Assembly (NCBI RefSeq): GCF_900177325.1
Contig: NZ_FXBL01000004.1
Coordinates: forward strand, 2,418,001-2,482,000
Length of the DNA: 64,000 nt
Reading direction: 5' to 3'
DNA from: Mesorhizobium australicum
Lineage (GTDB): Bacteria; Pseudomonadota; Alphaproteobacteria; Rhizobiales; Rhizobiaceae
The stretch's first letter is position 1. Each line of letters opens with the position of its first letter. Shown here one piece after another: positions 17,569-26,515 of the stretch. A model generated the notes under the pieces. That model was given only the letters and a program-made list of their open reading frames with translations, made no database searches and was not told the DNA's origin. The position numbers and the translations under genes are program-made.

Positions 17569-17586
17569 ACCTCCGGCTTGCGTCTT

Positions 17587-17610
17587 GCCCCTTGGCCGCC
17601 GGCAAGGGGC
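17587..17610. terminator. hairpin after the MFS gene
   Basis: GCCCCTTG (17587-17594) and CAAGGGGC (17603-17610) pair perfectly over an 8-base loop, 19 bases after the MFS stop. Only a short T pair follows, so it is a likely but weak intrinsic terminator. Confidence 0.5.
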
Positions 17611-17691
17611 TTGATCCATCAACGGCTTTCACCTGAGCCATCAGCGTTTTGAAATGGCGCGTTGCCTCGCAAATGTGCATAAGCCCGGCCC

Positions 17692-18627
17692 ATGGCCACG
17701 GTCACCGATTCCGGCGCAGGAGCGCCCTCCGCCGAACCGGCTCCTTCCGGAGACACGCTGAAAGGCTTCTTCTACGCGCTGGCGGCCTATCTCTTCTGGG
17801 GCGTCCAGCCGCTGTACATGAAGCTCGTGGCGCATCTGCCGACCCTCGAGGTGCTGGCGCATCGCGCCATCTGGTCGGTTCCCGTTGCGCTGGTCCTGCT
17901 CGTCTGGCTCGGCCGCACCGCCGACATCCGCCGCGCCCTGCGCTCGCCGCGGACCATGCTGCAGGCCGCGGTCGCCGCCGCCTTCGTCTCGTGCAACTGG
18001 GGCATCTATGTCTGGGCGATCTCGGTCGACCGCGTGCTCGAGACCGCGCTCGGCTACTACATCAACCCGCTCCTGACGGTGCTGGTCGGCGCGCTGCTGC
18101 TTGGCGAGCGCATGAGCGCGGCGCAGATGGTGGCGATCGGCTTTGCCGTCGCAGCCGTCGCGGTGCTCACCTGGGATGCGGGAGGCGTGCCCTGGGTCTC
18201 GCTGGCGCTCGCAGGCACCTGGGCGGCCTACGCCTTCTTCAAGCGCACGCTGCCGGTCGGCCCGGCGCAGGGCTTCTTCCTCGAAGTTCTTATCCTGCTC
18301 GTCCCCGCGCTCGCCGTCGCAGCCTGGTTCCAGGCAAGCGGGCGGGGGCATTTCTTCGACAATGGCGGCTACGAGGCCGCGCTCTTCATCGGTTGCGGCC
18401 TCGTCACGGCCGTGCCGCTGATCGTCTATGCGACCGGCGCGAAGCTGCTGACGCTCTCCACCATCGGCATCATGCAGTACATTGCCCCGACGCTCATCTT
18501 CCTCATGGCGGTGTTCGTCTTCCACGAGCCTTTCAGCCAGGTGAAGCTCTTTGCCTTCGTGCTGATCTGGATCGGTCTGGCCATCTACACCTGGTCGTTC
18601 CTGAGCAGGCGCGGAGCGGCCCGCTGA
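17692..18627 (+). CDS. rarD: RarD-type EamA transporter
   Basis: 311 residues with about ten membrane segments. The opening FYALAAYLFWGVQPLYMKL and the segments LAHRAIWSVP, NWGIYVWAISVDRVLETALGYYINPL and STIGIMQYIAPT follow the RarD subgroup of drug/metabolite transporters closely. RarD is named for a chloramphenicol-sensitivity phenotype, but its natural substrate is unresolved. An N-terminal extension of about 25 polar residues precedes the first helix. It is convergent with the ZntB-like gene, with 3 bases between the stops. Confidence 0.88.
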   Translation: MATVTDSGAGAPSAEPAPSGDTLKGFFYALAAYLFWGVQPLYMKLVAHLPTLEVLAHRAIWSVPVALVLLVWLGRTADIRRALRSPRTMLQAAVAAAFVSCNWGIYVWAISVDRVLETALGYYINPLLTVLVGALLLGERMSAAQMVAIGFAVAAVAVLTWDAGGVPWVSLALAGTWAAYAFFKRTLPVGPAQGFFLEVLILLVPALAVAAWFQASGRGHFFDNGGYEAALFIGCGLVTAVPLIVYATGAKLLTLSTIGIMQYIAPTLIFLMAVFVFHEPFSQVKLFAFVLIWIGLAIYTWSFLSRRGAAR

Positions 18628-18630
18628 CCC

Positions 18631-19626
18631 TCAGCCGGGCCCGCCCAGGCGACGCACGCCCATGAACACCGCGCCGGCGACCGCCACCGCGATCGCCGTC
18701 ACCAGCCAGAACCCCGCCGACCCGCTCGCAAGCGGAATGCCCTCGACATTCATGCCGAACAGGCCGGAGATGATCGTCATCGGCATCAGCACGGCGGTCA
18801 GCACCGACAGCAGATAGAGCAGCCGGTTCGATTGCGCGGTCAGCTTCGCCAGCAGTTCGTCCTGCAGCAACCGCGCGCGGGCCTGGATCTGTTCGCAATC
18901 GTGGTGGAGCGCGGTGGCCCTGGCCGCCAGCCGCGCCGCCATCGCCGCCGCGGGCGAGGGCAGGTCGGCCTCATGCGCGTGGTTAAGGTCGCGGAACAGC
19001 GTCGTCACCGTGGCGACCTGCCGGTGCAGCAGCACCGCGTCGCGCCGCGTGGCGGTGAGCGCCTCGCGCTCGCCGTGCCAGCTGTCGGTGACGATGCGGT
19101 CCTCGATCGTGTCCAGCGCCTCGGCGAGCTTGCGGATCTCGGCGTCGAGGTGGGACAGGGTCTGCGATACCACCGCCTCGACAAGCTCATAGGGCGAGCG
19201 GAACCGCTTGCCGCGCTCGACGGCCGTCCGCGCTGCCTCGACGGAGCGCAGCGGCTGGCGCCGCCCGCTCACCAGCGCCGTTTCGCAGACCGCGAAGCGC
19301 AGCCTCCCGACCTCGCGGCCGGCGCTGTAGTGCTCGTGGCGCAGGTCCGGCAATTCGCCGTGCAGCCAGCCGTCCTCGAAGTCGATGTGGCAGCTTGCCT
19401 GGCCGGCGAGCAGCGTGGCGCGGGCGGCGTCCGGCAGGCGCGGATCGGTTTCGATCGCGCGCCGGGCGCGGGCATCGGTCAGCGAATAGCTGCGCCAGCT
19501 CCATTCTGCCGGGGCATCTCCGCTCGACAGCGCTCCCTCGGCGTCGAAATCGAAGGCGAAGACGAGGCCGTCCTCATCGTTCGGGCTGAACGGGGCGCGA
19601 CCTTGCGCGGCTGCGGAATCGGGCAT
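18631..19626 (-). CDS. zntB: CorA-family zinc/magnesium transporter (ZntB-like)
   Basis: 331 residues. A large N-terminal cytoplasmic domain is followed by a long helical stalk and two C-terminal membrane helices, the first ending in the family signature G-M-N (SGLFGMNVEG). Members form pentamers; ZntB-type proteins move zinc using a proton gradient, CorA moves magnesium. The ATG at 19626 is preferred to a TTG four codons upstream. The overall sequence, with EDGWLHGELP and the acidic N-terminus, favours ZntB, but the ion cannot be proven from sequence. Confidence 0.85.
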   Translation of the reverse strand: MPDSAAAQGRAPFSPNDEDGLVFAFDFDAEGALSSGDAPAEWSWRSYSLTDARARRAIETDPRLPDAARATLLAGQASCHIDFEDGWLHGELPDLRHEHYSAGREVGRLRFAVCETALVSGRRQPLRSVEAARTAVERGKRFRSPYELVEAVVSQTLSHLDAEIRKLAEALDTIEDRIVTDSWHGEREALTATRRDAVLLHRQVATVTTLFRDLNHAHEADLPSPAAAMAARLAARATALHHDCEQIQARARLLQDELLAKLTAQSNRLLYLLSVLTAVLMPMTIISGLFGMNVEGIPLASGSAGFWLVTAIAVAVAGAVFMGVRRLGGPG

Positions 19627-19646
19627 TCCGCAGCTCAATCACAGAT

Positions 19647-20252
19647 TTACAACCGTTCGATGACAGCCTCGTCGCCTGCCGTGCGCCCCGGCTCGGCAGC
19701 GTCCAGGATCGCCGGCACGATGCCGTCGGCCGTGTCGACGACCAGCGGCTGGACCAGATGGGCGGTGTGGACGAAGCCCTCGGCGCGCATGTGGTCGATC
19801 AGCGTCAGCATCGGGTTCCAGAAGCCGCCGATATTGCCGTAGACGATCGGCTTGCGATGCCGGCCGAGCTGCGCCCAGGTCATGATCTCGACGATCTCCT
19901 CGACCGTGCCGATGCCGCCCGGCAACGCCACGAACGCGTCGGATTCCTCGAACATCCTGTGCTTGCGCTGGTGCATGTCGTCGGTGATGACGAGCTCGTC
20001 GAGCCGTTCCAGCGCGCTCTCGGTGGCCTCCTTGTTCATCAGGAAGCGCGGGATGATGCCCATCACCTTGCCGCCGGCCTCACGCGTGCCGGAGGCGACC
20101 GCGCCCATGATGCCCTTGGTGCCGCCGCCATAGACGAGGCGCAGACCGTGCGAGGCGATGGAGCGGCCGAGCGCCCGGCCGGCTTCGAGATAGGTCTCGC
20201 CCCGGCCGGGCGAGGAACCGCAATAGACGCAGATGGATCGAATCGTGCTCAT
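19647..20252 (-). CDS. LOG/TIGR00730 nucleotide phosphoribohydrolase-like protein
   Basis: 201 residues of a Rossmann fold, with ICVYCGSSPG at the first strand, LVYGGGTKGIMGAVA for nucleotide binding and the catalytic signature LPGGIGTVEEI. This is the motif of LONELY GUY proteins, which release cytokinin base or adenine from nucleoside 5'-monophosphates; many bacterial ones were mislabelled lysine decarboxylases. Start at 20252 is chosen because MSTIRSICVYCG is the usual N-terminus. In a possibly plant-associated rhizobial relative cytokinin release is conceivable, but purine salvage is equally likely. Confidence 0.88.
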   Translation of the reverse strand: MSTIRSICVYCGSSPGRGETYLEAGRALGRSIASHGLRLVYGGGTKGIMGAVASGTREAGGKVMGIIPRFLMNKEATESALERLDELVITDDMHQRKHRMFEESDAFVALPGGIGTVEEIVEIMTWAQLGRHRKPIVYGNIGGFWNPMLTLIDHMRAEGFVHTAHLVQPLVVDTADGIVPAILDAAEPGRTAGDEAVIERL

Positions 20253-20403
20253 GACGCCGATAGCCGCCACGACAGGCCGCCAAGGTCAAGGCTCGGCGTT
20301 GTCGCTGGCCGCCTTCGGACGACCGGGAAATGCCGCGTTTTCCTTGTCGCAGGTGCGAAAACAGTCTAGACCCGGCGCAATTGGCTAAGGAAATCGCGGG
20401 AAG

Positions 20404-21894
20404 ATGCTGTCGACACCGTTGAAGGCATTGCTGGGCGTTCTGGGATCCATCGTCGTGGTCGGCGGAGGCGCCTATCTGGGCGGTGCGTTCGACCGCTTCA
20501 TCGCCGCCCCTCCGGCGCAGCTGGCGGCGCTGCCGCCGCAGGCCGCGACCGATGGCAAGCCCGGGCAGCCAGCGTCGGTCACGACGCCGACCGAGGCGAA
20601 GCCGCAGGCACAGGACAAGCCCGCCGCCGCCATGCCCGGCAGCCCTGATCCGGTGAAGGCCGGCATCGTGCCGCCGAGCTTCGACATCCTGCGCGTCGAG
20701 CCGAACGGCTCGATCGTCATCGCCGGCAAGGCGCCGGGCGGATCGAAGGTCGAGGTTCTTGCCGGCTCCAAGGTCATCGGCCAGGCCGTCGCCGGTCCGG
20801 AGGGCGATTTCGCCGTCGTGGTCGACAATCCGCTGGCTCCCGGCAGCTACCAGCTCGTGCTGCGCGCCACCGACGACGCCAACGGCACCGCCATGTCGAC
20901 GGAGACCGCGGTCGTGTCGATCCCGCAAAAGCCCGACGGCCAGGTGCTCGCCCTTGTGGAGCAGCCCGGCCAGCCGAGCAAGCTGATCACCGTTCCGGAG
21001 CCGATGGTGGCGAAGCCCGCGGCACCGGCGGCTCCCGCACCGGCCAAGCCGGACCAGCCCGCTGCGGCGCCGCAGGCGAACCAGAGCGCCGCGCCGGCCC
21101 CGACCACGCAGCCAGCCGAAGCCAAGCCCGCACCCGCCGAAGTCGCGGTGGCCAAGCCGGAGCCGACGCAGCCCGCGCCGAACGGCCTGCATGTCGAGGT
21201 CAAGGCAATCGAGATCGAGGGCAACAAGGTGTTCGTCGCGGGTGTCGCGACGCCGAAGAAGCCGGTGCGCGCCTATGCCAACGAGCTGATGCTCGGCGAG
21301 ACCCGCTCGTCTGAATCGGGCGAGTTCCTGATCGAGACGCTGCGCGACCTGCCGGTCGGCGACTACATCGTCCGTGCCGACCTCCTGGCGGACGACGGCC
21401 AGAAGGTGCTGATGCGCGCCCAGGTGCCGTTCCGCCGCGAAGCAGGCGAATCGGTCGCCGCGGTCGCGCCCGAGCCCAAGCCCGCCGCCGAATCGTCGCA
21501 GCCCGCGGCACCCGCCACCTCAACGGATGCCCCTTCCGCGCCTGCGGCGGATGCAAAGCCCACCGCCGAGCCGGCCGCGAAGCCGGAGCAGCAGGCCGCT
21601 GCACAGCCGCCTTCGGTGACGGCCGAGCCGCTGCGGTCGGTCGACGGCGCCGTCATCATCCGTCGCGGCGACACGCTGTGGCGCATTTCGCGCCGGGTCT
21701 ATGGCCGCGGCGTGCGCTACTCCACGATCTACCTCGCCAACCAGAACCAGATCGCCGATCCGGACCGCATCTGGCCGGGCCAGGTCTTCGCCGTGCCTGT
21801 CAAGACGGACGAGGGCGAGACCGCCGACATGGAGGCGGTCGCCAACCAGAAGGCCAGCCCAGAGGACATCGGCAAGCCCAGCGCCATTCGCTGA
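20404..21894 (+). CDS. membrane-anchored LysM protein with Ig-like domains
   Basis: 496 residues. One N-terminal membrane helix (about 5-28) is followed by an Ala/Pro-rich linker, an Ig-like beta domain (about 88-180, FDILRVEPNGSIVIAGKAPGGS), a second Pro/Ala-rich linker (200-258), another beta domain (258-348), a third linker, and a LysM domain at 418-465 (IRRGDTLWRISRRVYG...IWPGQVFAV) that should bind peptidoglycan. The layout indicates an inner-membrane protein reaching through the periplasm to the wall. No catalytic domain is visible. A hairpin follows the stop. Confidence 0.85.
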   Translation: MLSTPLKALLGVLGSIVVVGGGAYLGGAFDRFIAAPPAQLAALPPQAATDGKPGQPASVTTPTEAKPQAQDKPAAAMPGSPDPVKAGIVPPSFDILRVEPNGSIVIAGKAPGGSKVEVLAGSKVIGQAVAGPEGDFAVVVDNPLAPGSYQLVLRATDDANGTAMSTETAVVSIPQKPDGQVLALVEQPGQPSKLITVPEPMVAKPAAPAAPAPAKPDQPAAAPQANQSAAPAPTTQPAEAKPAPAEVAVAKPEPTQPAPNGLHVEVKAIEIEGNKVFVAGVATPKKPVRAYANELMLGETRSSESGEFLIETLRDLPVGDYIVRADLLADDGQKVLMRAQVPFRREAGESVAAVAPEPKPAAESSQPAAPATSTDAPSAPAADAKPTAEPAAKPEQQAAAQPPSVTAEPLRSVDGAVIIRRGDTLWRISRRVYGRGVRYSTIYLANQNQIADPDRIWPGQVFAVPVKTDEGETADMEAVANQKASPEDIGKPSAIR

Positions 21895-21900
21895 CATTGC

Positions 21901-21924
21901 GCAATTGCCCGTTCGGGCAGTTGC
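21901..21924. terminator. hairpin after the LysM gene
   Basis: GCAATTGCCC (21901-21910) and GGGCAGTTGC (21915-21924) pair at 9 of 10 positions over GTTC, 7 bases after the stop codon. No T run. Confidence 0.5.
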
Positions 21925-21930
21925 GTCCCG

Positions 21931-21960
21931 ATCGTTCATCGTCTATCGCCGATGAACGAT
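21931..21960. promoter_or_regulatory. inverted-repeat operator overlapping the arsR-family start
   Basis: ATCGTTCATCG (21931-21941) and CGATGAACGAT (21950-21960) are perfect inverted 11-bp arms separated by 8 bases. The right arm contains the first bases of the regulator's ATG. Size and position fit an ArsR/SmtB-type autoregulatory operator. Confidence 0.65.
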
Positions 21961-22303
21961 GAATCTGATCGAACTCCAGTCTTCCGAAGCGGCTGCCCTG
22001 CCGTGCGCTCTCGACGAGATGGCGTCCCGGCTGGCCGCCCTGTCACATCCCGCCCGGCTGCGGATCCTGCGCCACCTCTCGGGTCGCGGGGCATGCTGCT
22101 GCAAGGAAGTGGTCGAGCAGCTCGATCTGGCTCAGTCGACCGTCTCGCAGCACCTCAAGGTGCTGGTCGATGCCGGTCTCGTCCGCTTCTCCCCGGAGCG
22201 CCAGCGCTCCCGCTACACCGTGAACATCGAGGAAGTGGCGCGCCTGTCGCGGGCGCTGTCGGGCTACCTTGACGATTGCGGCGCCACCAGCTGCTGCGAC
22301 TGA
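21959..22303 (+). CDS. ArsR/SmtB-family metalloregulator
   Basis: 114 residues with the family winged helix: ALSHPARLRILRHLS, CKEVVEQLDLAQSTVSQHLKVLVDAGLV and the wing FSPERQRSRYTVN. A cysteine run (GACCCKEVV, about 43-47) sits at the start of the recognition region and two more cysteines end the protein (GATSCCD), so thiol-based sensing of arsenite, another soft metal or a thiol-reactive compound is plausible. It overlaps or nearly touches the Atm1-type ABC exporter gene. The operator lies over its own start. Confidence 0.88.
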   Translation: MNLIELQSSEAAALPCALDEMASRLAALSHPARLRILRHLSGRGACCCKEVVEQLDLAQSTVSQHLKVLVDAGLVRFSPERQRSRYTVNIEEVARLSRALSGYLDDCGATSCCD

Positions 22304-22331
22304 AGACAACAAGAAGACCAGGAAACGCACC

Positions 22332-24221
22332 GTGGCCACCAAGACCGTCTCCGCCGAGTCCGGCTCGCTCTGGAAAACGCTGCTCAACCTCTGGCCCTAT
22401 ATGTGGCCGGCGGGGCGCATGGACCTGAAGATGCGCGTGCTCTGGGCGACGCTGTTCCTGGTCGTCGCCAAGATCGTGCTGATCCTCGTGCCGTATTTCT
22501 TCAAGTGGTCGACCGACGCGCTTGCCAAGGACGGCGGACCGATGCCGGACCTGCCGGCTTTCCTGCTTGCGCCGGTGATGCTTGTCGTCGCCTACAACGT
22601 GGTGCGTATCGCCCAGTGGGGCTTCAACCAGCTGCGCGACGCGCTGTTCGCGCGCGTGGGCCAGCATGCCGTCCGGCAGCTCGCCTACAAGACCTTCGTC
22701 CACCTCCATCGCCTGTCCCTGCGCTTCCACCTTGAGCGCCGCACGGGCGGCCTGTCCCGCGTCATCGAGCGCGGTACCAAGGGCATCGAGACGATCGTGC
22801 GCTTCACGATCCTCAACACGCTGCCGACCATACTCGAATTCGCCATGACGGCGGTCATCTTCGCGGTCGCCTATGGCGTGATCTACGTCGTCATCGTCGC
22901 CGTCACGGTGGTCGCCTACACCTGGTTCACCGTCTGGGCGTCCGACTGGCGCATCGCCATCCGCCGCGAAATGAATGACAGCGACACCGACGCCAACACC
23001 AAGGCGATCGATTCGCTGCTCAACTTCGAGACGGTGAAGTATTTCAACAACGAGCAGATGGAGGCCTCCCGCTTCGACCGCTCGATGGCGCGTTACGAGG
23101 ACGCGGCGACCAAGACCTGGACCTCGCTCGGCTGGCTGAACTTCGGCCAGGGCGTCATCTTCGGCATCGGCATGACCGCCTGCATGGTGCTCTCGGCGCT
23201 TGAAGTGCAGGCCGGCACGCAGACCATCGGCGATTTTGTCTTCATCAACGCCATGCTGATGCAGCTTTCGGTGCCGCTCAACTTCATCGGCTTCATCTAC
23301 CGCGAGATCCGCCAGGGCCTGACCGACATCGAACAGATGTTCGACCTGCTCGACGTCAAGGAGGAGGTGACCGACCGGCCGGGCGCAAAGCCGCTGGCGG
23401 TGTCGGCCGGCGCCATCCGCTTCGAGGATGTGCATTTCGCCTACGACGCCAATCGCCCCATCCTCAAGGGCGTCTCCTTCGAGGTGCCGGCGGGCAAGAC
23501 GGTCGCCATCGTTGGCCCGTCAGGTGCCGGCAAGTCGACCATCTCGCGGCTTCTCTTCCGCTTCTACGACATCCAGCAGGGGCGCGTCACGATCGACGGG
23601 CAGGACATCCGCGATGTCACGCAGGAGAGCCTGCGGGGGCAGATCGGCATGGTTCCGCAGGACACGGTGCTGTTCAACGACACGATCCTCTACAACATCC
23701 GCTACGGCCGCATGAGCGCCTCGGAGGAGGAGGTGAAGCGGGCCGCCGAACTGGCGCAGATCTCCAAATTCATCGAGATTTTGCCCGACGGCTACCGCTC
23801 GATGGTCGGCGAGCGCGGTCTCAAGCTCTCGGGCGGTGAGAAGCAGCGCGTGGCGATCGCCCGCACCATCCTCAAGGCGCCGCCGATCCTGATGCTGGAC
23901 GAGGCGACCTCGGCGCTCGACACACAAACCGAACAGGAGATCCAGGACGCGCTCGACCTCGTCAGCCGCGGCCGCACCACGCTCGTCATCGCCCACCGGC
24001 TGTCGACGGTCATCTCCGCCGACGAGATCATCGTGCTGCGCGACGGCCAGATCGCCGAGCGCGGCACGCATCGCGATCTTCTCGCCAGGGGCGGCCTCTA
24101 CGCGACGATGTGGGACCGCCAACGCGAAGCGACGGAGGCCGAGGAGCGGCTGCGCCGCGCGCGCGAGACCGACGACGAGGGCGTCATCGTGAGACGCAGG
24201 ACATCAGAGGTGGCCGGCTAG
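22332..24221 (+). CDS. Atm1/HMT1-type ABC exporter (fused membrane and ATPase domains)
   Basis: 629 residues from the GTG at 22332, which has AGGAAA 7 bases upstream; a TTG at 22269 inside the arsR end is an alternative. Six membrane helices (about 35-310), including FETVKYFNNEQMEA typical of the Atm1 group, precede the ATPase with Walker [10 protein letters not shown], signature LSGGEKQR, Walker B ILMLDEATS and the H-loop AHRLST. Bacterial Atm1 relatives export glutathione-metal or glutathione polysulfide species and confer resistance to heavy metals. The coupled ArsR gene fits metal- or thiol-induced expression. Confidence 0.9.
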   Translation: MATKTVSAESGSLWKTLLNLWPYMWPAGRMDLKMRVLWATLFLVVAKIVLILVPYFFKWSTDALAKDGGPMPDLPAFLLAPVMLVVAYNVVRIAQWGFNQLRDALFARVGQHAVRQLAYKTFVHLHRLSLRFHLERRTGGLSRVIERGTKGIETIVRFTILNTLPTILEFAMTAVIFAVAYGVIYVVIVAVTVVAYTWFTVWASDWRIAIRREMNDSDTDANTKAIDSLLNFETVKYFNNEQMEASRFDRSMARYEDAATKTWTSLGWLNFGQGVIFGIGMTACMVLSALEVQAGTQTIGDFVFINAMLMQLSVPLNFIGFIYREIRQGLTDIEQMFDLLDVKEEVTDRPGAKPLAVSAGAIRFEDVHFAYDANRPILKGVSFEVPAGKTVAIVGPSGAGKSTISRLLFRFYDIQQGRVTIDGQDIRDVTQESLRGQIGMVPQDTVLFNDTILYNIRYGRMSASEEEVKRAAELAQISKFIEILPDGYRSMVGERGLKLSGGEKQRVAIARTILKAPPILMLDEATSALDTQTEQEIQDALDLVSRGRTTLVIAHRLSTVISADEIIVLRDGQIAERGTHRDLLARGGLYATMWDRQREATEAEERLRRARETDDEGVIVRRRTSEVAG

Positions 24222-24823
24222 ACCGCGCCGCCGCCTTTGGTCTCGATCGGCCGCCCGACCACCAAAGCGTCGCGAACCGTCTCCGGAAGCGCTGCATAGG
24301 CTGCGTCCGGCAGCGCGCCCAGCGCGTCCAGGGTCTTCGAGAAGAAGCACCTGACAGAGGCCGCCGTCGTGACGTCGAAGATCTCGGCGTCGCTGAGGCC
24401 GAACGCGCGCAACCCGTCGACGTCCGACTGGTCAATGGAAGTCGCGTCACGCACGACCTTGCTTGCGAATTGCATGATGGCGCGTTCCGCTTCGTCCAGC
24501 GGCGACTCGTCGCTGCCCCCCACCACCAACGCCAGTTGCTCCGGAGAAAGCATGCCGCCAAGCATCACCTTGCCATGCGCCAGCATGCAGTAGGAACTCT
24601 TTAGCTCCTGAGCAGCGGCGAGCGTGACCAGTTCGTAGCGGCGCAGGTCCATGTTGGACTTGATCGCGGTGTTGAGCGCGACCCATGTCTCAAACACGCC
24701 CGGCCGGTGCGCGAAAAGCTTGACCATGTTCGGGAGATAGCCGTTTGCCGCCTTCGACTGGGCGAACATCTCGGCCGCACGACCCTGTGCGCCGTCTTCG
24801 CTGGGCGTATCGACAAAGCTCAT
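24218..24823 (-). CDS. carboxymuconolactone decarboxylase/AhpD-family protein
   Basis: 201 residues, all helical. The CMD core is at MDLRRYELVTLAAAQELKSSYCMLAHGKVM, where a single Cys followed by A-H stands in for the AhpD C-x-x-C-H pair. This is the peroxidase-related subgroup rather than true AhpD, so reduction of peroxides is uncertain. The start at 24823 is chosen (MSFVDTPSEDG); sequence upstream lacks family resemblance. Its 3' end overlaps the convergent ABC exporter gene by 4 bases. Confidence 0.8.
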   Translation of the reverse strand: MSFVDTPSEDGAQGRAAEMFAQSKAANGYLPNMVKLFAHRPGVFETWVALNTAIKSNMDLRRYELVTLAAAQELKSSYCMLAHGKVMLGGMLSPEQLALVVGGSDESPLDEAERAIMQFASKVVRDATSIDQSDVDGLRAFGLSDAEIFDVTTAASVRCFFSKTLDALGALPDAAYAALPETVRDALVVGRPIETKGGGAV

Positions 24824-24963
24824 CCCTGATATCTCCGCCTCACGAAACAGGATGCCACATTGGCCGCCTCCGCCCCTGTCCGCAACCCATCCGCTGCCGT
24901 CGCGTTGCGACGGGGGGTAGATTGGTCTAATCAACCCCGGTCAAACAGGAGCCGGCCGCCGCG

Positions 24964-25662
24964 ATGAGCCTCGTCGACAGCATCAAGAGCGCCATGGTGC
25001 CCGTGCACCGGGAAGGCTATCCCTTTATCGCGGCGTTCGGCATCGCGACGCTGGTGCTCGGCCTGATCTGGCAGCCGTTGTTCTGGATCGGGCTGATCCT
25101 CACCGGCTGGTGCGCCTATTTCTTCCGCGACCCGCAACGCGTCACGCCGGTTGATGATTCGCTGGTCGTCAGCCCCGCCGATGGCATCGTGTCGGCGGTC
25201 GGTCCCGCCGTCCCCCCGCGCGAGCTGGGGCTCGGCGGCGACGAGATGCTGCGCATCTCTGTCTTCATGAACGTCTTCTCCTGCCACGTGAACCGCTCGC
25301 CGGTGCGCGGCCGCATCACGCGCATCGAGCACCGTCCCGGCCGCTTCCTCAATGCCGAGCTCGACAAGGCGAGCGAGGAGAACGAGCGCAACGGCCTCGT
25401 CATCGACGCGCCGCACGGAACCGTCGGCGTGGTGCAGATCGCCGGCCTGGTCGCCCGCCGCATCGTCTGCTGGGCCGACGAGGGCTCGCCGATCACGGTC
25501 GGCGAGCGCTTCGGCCTGATCCGCTTCGGCTCGCGCGTCGACGTCTATCTTCCGACCGGTGTCAGGCCGCGCGTCGCGGTCGGCCAGACCTCGGTCGCCG
25601 GCGAGACCGTGATCGCCGATTTCAGCGGCGAAGCGGGTTTCCCGCTGGTGCGGGTGTCGTGA
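24964..25662 (+). CDS. psd: phosphatidylserine decarboxylase proenzyme
   Basis: 232 residues, the short PSD-B-like form. Two membrane segments lie at about 20-55, followed by RDPQR and the PADG strand typical of the family. The self-cleavage site is Gly189-Ser190 in RFGSRVD, where Ser becomes the pyruvoyl cofactor of the alpha chain. It decarboxylates phosphatidylserine to phosphatidylethanolamine at the inner membrane. The pssA gene starts 4 bases after the stop, so substrate and product enzymes are made from one transcript. Confidence 0.95.
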   Translation: MSLVDSIKSAMVPVHREGYPFIAAFGIATLVLGLIWQPLFWIGLILTGWCAYFFRDPQRVTPVDDSLVVSPADGIVSAVGPAVPPRELGLGGDEMLRISVFMNVFSCHVNRSPVRGRITRIEHRPGRFLNAELDKASEENERNGLVIDAPHGTVGVVQIAGLVARRIVCWADEGSPITVGERFGLIRFGSRVDVYLPTGVRPRVAVGQTSVAGETVIADFSGEAGFPLVRVS

Positions 25663-25666
25663 CGAC

Positions 25667-26515
25667 ATGATGGAGACGCCGTTCCCCCCGTTCGACCCGC
25701 ATGGCGCGCCGACCCGTCATGGCGCGAAGATCCGCGACATCCCGCTCAGGATGATGCTGCCCAACCTGATCACCGTCCTGGCGATCTGCGCCGGCCTGTC
25801 CGGCATCAGGCTCGCCTTCGAGGGCCGCTTCGAGATCGCTGTTATCATGGTGCTGCTCGCCGCCTTCCTCGACGGCATCGACGGGCGCATTGCGCGGATG
25901 CTGAAGGCGACCTCCAAGTTCGGCGAGCAGATGGATTCGCTGGCCGACATCGTCAATTTCGGCGCGGCCCCCGCGCTCGTGCTGTACGCCTACCTTCTCG
26001 ACCGTGCCGGGCCGATCGGCTGGACGGCGGCCCTTCTCTTTGCCATCGCCTGCGGGCTCAGACTTGCCCGCTTCAACGTCCAGATCGCCGATCCGGACCG
26101 GCCGGCCTGGATGGCGGACTACTTCACCGGCGTTCCGGCCCCGGCCGGCGCGGTGCTGGTCATGCTGCCGGTCTATCTCGGCTTCCTCGGCTTCGAGGCC
26201 AATCTTTTCGTCGCCTATCTCTCCTGCGCCTACACCGTGATCGTCGCGGTGCTGCTCGTCTCGACCTTGCCGGTTTTCTCGGGCAAGAGCTCGGGTTCCA
26301 AGGTCCGCGGCGACGTCGTCTTCCCGCTGATCCTGGTCGCCGTGTTCTACGTGCTGATGCTGTCGAGCTTCACCTGGGAGACGATGGCGGCGACGGCCGT
26401 CGCCTATCTCCTCTTCCTGCCCTTCAGCGTGAAGCTCTATGCCCGGCGGCTGCAGAAGGAGAGGCGCGCGGCGGACATCGCAAAGACCGGCAAGGCGCCG
26501 GCTGAGGAAGCCTAG
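25667..26515 (+). CDS. pssA: CDP-diacylglycerol-serine O-phosphatidyltransferase
   Basis: 282 residues with about eight membrane helices. The CDP-alcohol phosphotransferase motif runs at 69-94 (D-G-I-D-G-R-I-A-R ... G-E-Q-M-D-S-L-A-D), with both Asp pairs present. It joins serine to CDP-diacylglycerol, making phosphatidylserine for Psd. The start may be either of two adjacent ATG codons (25667 or 25670). Its stop codon overlaps the stop of the convergent Aas-like gene by 3 bases, so the transcripts must overlap. Confidence 0.95.
   Translation: MMETPFPPFDPHGAPTRHGAKIRDIPLRMMLPNLITVLAICAGLSGIRLAFEGRFEIAVIMVLLAAFLDGIDGRIARMLKATSKFGEQMDSLADIVNFGAAPALVLYAYLLDRAGPIGWTAALLFAIACGLRLARFNVQIADPDRPAWMADYFTGVPAPAGAVLVMLPVYLGFLGFEANLFVAYLSCAYTVIVAVLLVSTLPVFSGKSSGSKVRGDVVFPLILVAVFYVLMLSSFTWETMAATAVAYLLFLPFSVKLYARRLQKERRAADIAKTGKAPAEEA

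Noticed and set aside
17489..17680. 63-codon minus-strand ORF after the MFS gene
   Set aside because: Overlaps the MFS end and a terminator hairpin; no ribosome site or recognisable features.
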